64,000 nt of DNA from Limnephilus marmoratus (taxonomy: Eukaryota; Arthropoda; Insecta; Trichoptera; Limnephilidae). Of the stretch, positions 61,795-64,000 are shown in pieces. Below the pieces are notes generated by a model. It saw only the letters and a program-made list of their open reading frames with translations. It did no database searches and was not told where the DNA came from. Position 1 is the stretch's first letter. The number at the start of each line of letters is the position of its first letter. A program made the translations under genes and the position numbers. The stretch covers positions 34,212,962 through 34,276,961 of the forward strand of contig OU862928.1 of the NCBI GenBank assembly GCA_917880885.1, written 5' to 3'.

Positions 61795-64000
61795 TTTCCT
61801 CTTTGTGCGTTGCTTCGTAGCCAGCCTATCGGTCTCCTCTTTGTGCGATGCTTCGTATCTATCACTCTCGTCTACTTTAGTTTTCACTTTTCTCGCATGT
61901 GAGTGAACTGCACACAGATTCTATAAAATTATTCAAGTGAAAACTTCTTTAGGACCGTTGTGATTTGAAACTGGATGAAACGAAAAAAAGCGACACTAAA
62001 AATAGACAAACAATCTGTTATACATCTATAGGATTAAACCTGCAAGAGAATGAATGACATAGACTAATCGCTTTCCTCTTTGTGCGTTGCTTCGTAGCCA
62101 GCCTATCGGTCTCCTCTTTGTGCGATGCTTCGTATCTATCACTCTAGTCTACTTTAGTTTTCACTTTTCTCGCATGTGAGTGAACTGCACACAGATTCTA
62201 TAAAATTATTAAAGTGAAAACTTCTTTAGGACCGTTGTGATTTGAAACTGGATGAAACGAAAAAAGCGACACTAAAAATAGACAAACAATCTGTTATACA
62301 TCTATAGGATTAAACCTGCAAGAGAATGAATGACATAGACTAATCGCTTTCCTCTTTGTGCGTTGCTTCGTAGCCAGCCTATCGGTCTCCTCTTTGTGCG
62401 ATGCTTCGTATCTATCACTCTCGTCTACTTTAGTTTTCACTTTTCTCGCATGTGAGTGAACTGCACACAGATTCTATAAAATTATTCAAGTGAAAACTTC
62501 TTTAGGACCGTTGTGATTTGAAACTGGATGAAACGAAAAAAAGCGACACTAAAAATAGACAAACAATCTGTTATACATCTATAGGATTAAACCTTCAAGA
62601 GAATGAATGACATAGACTAATCGCTTTCCTCTTTGTGCGTTGCTTCGTAGCCAGCCTATCGGTCTCCTCTTTGTGCGATGCTTCGTATCTATCACTCTCG
62701 TCTACTTTAGTTTTCACTTTTCTCGCATGTGAGTGAACTGCACACAGATTCTATAAAATTATTCAAGTGAAAACTTCTTTAGGACCGTTGTGATTTGAAA
62801 CTGGATGAAACGAAAAAAGCGACACTAAAAATAGACAAACAATCTGTTATACATCTATAGGATTAAACCTTCAAGAGAATGAATGACATAGACTAATCGC
62901 TTTCCTCTTTGTGCGTTGCTTCGTAGCCAGCCTATCGGTCTCCTCTTTGTGCGATGCTTCGTATCTATCACTCTCGTCTACTTTAGTTTTCACTTTTCTC
63001 GCATGTGAGTGAACTGCACACAGATTCTATAAAATTATTCAAGTGAAAACTTCTTTAGGACCGTTGTGATTTGAAACTGGATGAAACGAAAAAAAGCGAC
63101 ACTAAAAATAGACAAACAATCTGTTATACATCTATAGGATTAAACCTGCAAGAGAATGAATGACATAGACTAATCGCTTTCCTCTTTGTGCGTTGCTTCG
63201 TAGCCAGCCTATCGGTCTCCTCTTTGTGCGATGCTTCGTATCTATCACTCTCGTCTACTTTAGTTTTCACTTTTCTCGCATGTGAGTGAACTGCACACAG
63301 ATTCTATAAAATTATTCAAGTGAAAACTTCTTTAGGACCGTTGTGATTTGAAACTGGATGAAACGAAAAAAAGCGACACTAAAAGTAGACAAACAATCTG
63401 TTATACATCTATAGGATTAAACCTGCAAGAGAATGAATGACATAGACTAATCGCTTTCCTCTTTGTGCGTTGCTTCGTAGCCAGCCTATCGGTCTCCTCT
63501 TTGTGCGATGCTTCGTATCTATCACTCTCGTCTACTTTAGTTTTCACTTTTCTCGCATGTGAGTGAACTGCACACAGATTCTATAAAATTATTCAAGTGA
63601 AAACTTCTTTAGGACCGTTGTGATTTGAAACTGGATGAAACGAAAAAAAGCGACACTAAAAATAGACAAACAATATGTTATACATCTATAGGATTAAACC
63701 TGCAAGAGAATGAATGACATAGACTAATCGCTTTCCTCTTTGTGCGTTGCTTCGTAGCCAGCCTATCGGTCTCCTCTTTGTGCGATGCTTCGTATCTATC
63801 ACTCTCGTCTACTTTAGTTTTCACTTTTCTCGCATGTGAGTGAACTGCACACAGATTCTATAAAATTATTCAAGTGAAAACTTCTTTAGGACCGTTGTGA
63901 TTTGAAACTGGATGAAACGAAAAAAAGCGACACTAAAAGTAGACAAACAATCTGTTATACATCTATAGGATTAAACCTGCAAGAGAATGAATGACATAGA
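61795..64000. repeat. 277-bp satellite array, eight copies, open at window end
   Basis: Units start with TTTCCTCTTTGTGCGTTGCT at 61795, 62072, 62348, 62625, 62901, 63178, 63455 and 63732. Period is 276-277; the one-base difference is the length of an A run in ACGAAAAA. Copies differ at a handful of single bases (CTCTAGTC, CCTTCAAGAG, AAAGTAGAC, CAATATGTT). Each unit has a degenerate internal duplicate (CTCTTTGTGCG(T/A)(T/G)GCTTCGTA). No open frame across units. Confidence 0.98.

Overview
Insect-like nuclear DNA, AT-rich, with almost no protein-coding sequence. The only host gene I can support is a methuselah-like (secretin-family) G-protein-coupled receptor on the + strand. Five of its exons (23-101, 35663-35843, 44487-44717, 44991-45069, 55291-55472) have good splice sites and matching phases. 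They total about 750 bp of 64 kb, so most of the window is intron. The gene runs off both ends: the signal-peptide exon lies upstream, and TM5-TM7 lie downstream. A repeat at about 34.4-34.83 kb ending in a GAACCTCCTCC...GAAGTCG motif resembles one I associate with Lepidoptera. That lean is from memory and weak; 'insect' is the safer statement.

The introns are a dense, nested graveyard of transposable elements. Intron 1 (102-35662) holds: a near-complete degraded LINE on the - strand (about 1.02-5.0 kb); a broken gene of an uncharacterised arthropod family between imperfect inverted repeats (5.26-7.43 kb); a field of short dispersed families (8.6-17.3 kb), namely a tRNA-headed SINE here called SINE-A, a roughly 400-bp family Rep-B, and a pyrimidine-rich family Rep-C; two TA-flanked inverted-repeat elements; a young 7-kb LTR element with no coding capacity (17.94-24.90 kb) inserted into the second of those; a mariner relic (26.06-27.61 kb); a foldback-like element with minisatellite arms (27.7-30.3 kb); and several long hairpin elements.

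The intron between 35.84 and 44.49 kb holds LINE 3' fragments, a LINE split by a collapsed Ty3/gypsy element (39.0-42.37 kb), and an 1.8-kb hAT relic with an 8-bp target duplication ending 40 bp before the next exon. The intron between 45.07 and 55.29 kb holds two LINE pieces in opposite orientation, a ten-copy 61-bp tandem expansion inside a LINE ORF1, an inverted duplication bounded by Helitron 3' ends, a Helitron Rep relic, and a nested stack (hAT MITE inside a solo LTR beside a Helitron end) with intact target duplications. The last stretch (55.5-64 kb) has an ORF1 relic, a TTAA-flanked MITE whose empty site is also in the window, more SINE-A and Rep-B copies, and eight copies of a 277-bp satellite running off the end.

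Nothing here looks like an operon or a co-working gene set. The interest lies in insertion histories with matching filled and empty sites, the non-coding LTR element, the orphan arthropod gene family inside inverted repeats, and a recurrent 3'-terminal hairpin shared by several LINE tails. All assignments come from reading the sequence; no database search was run.
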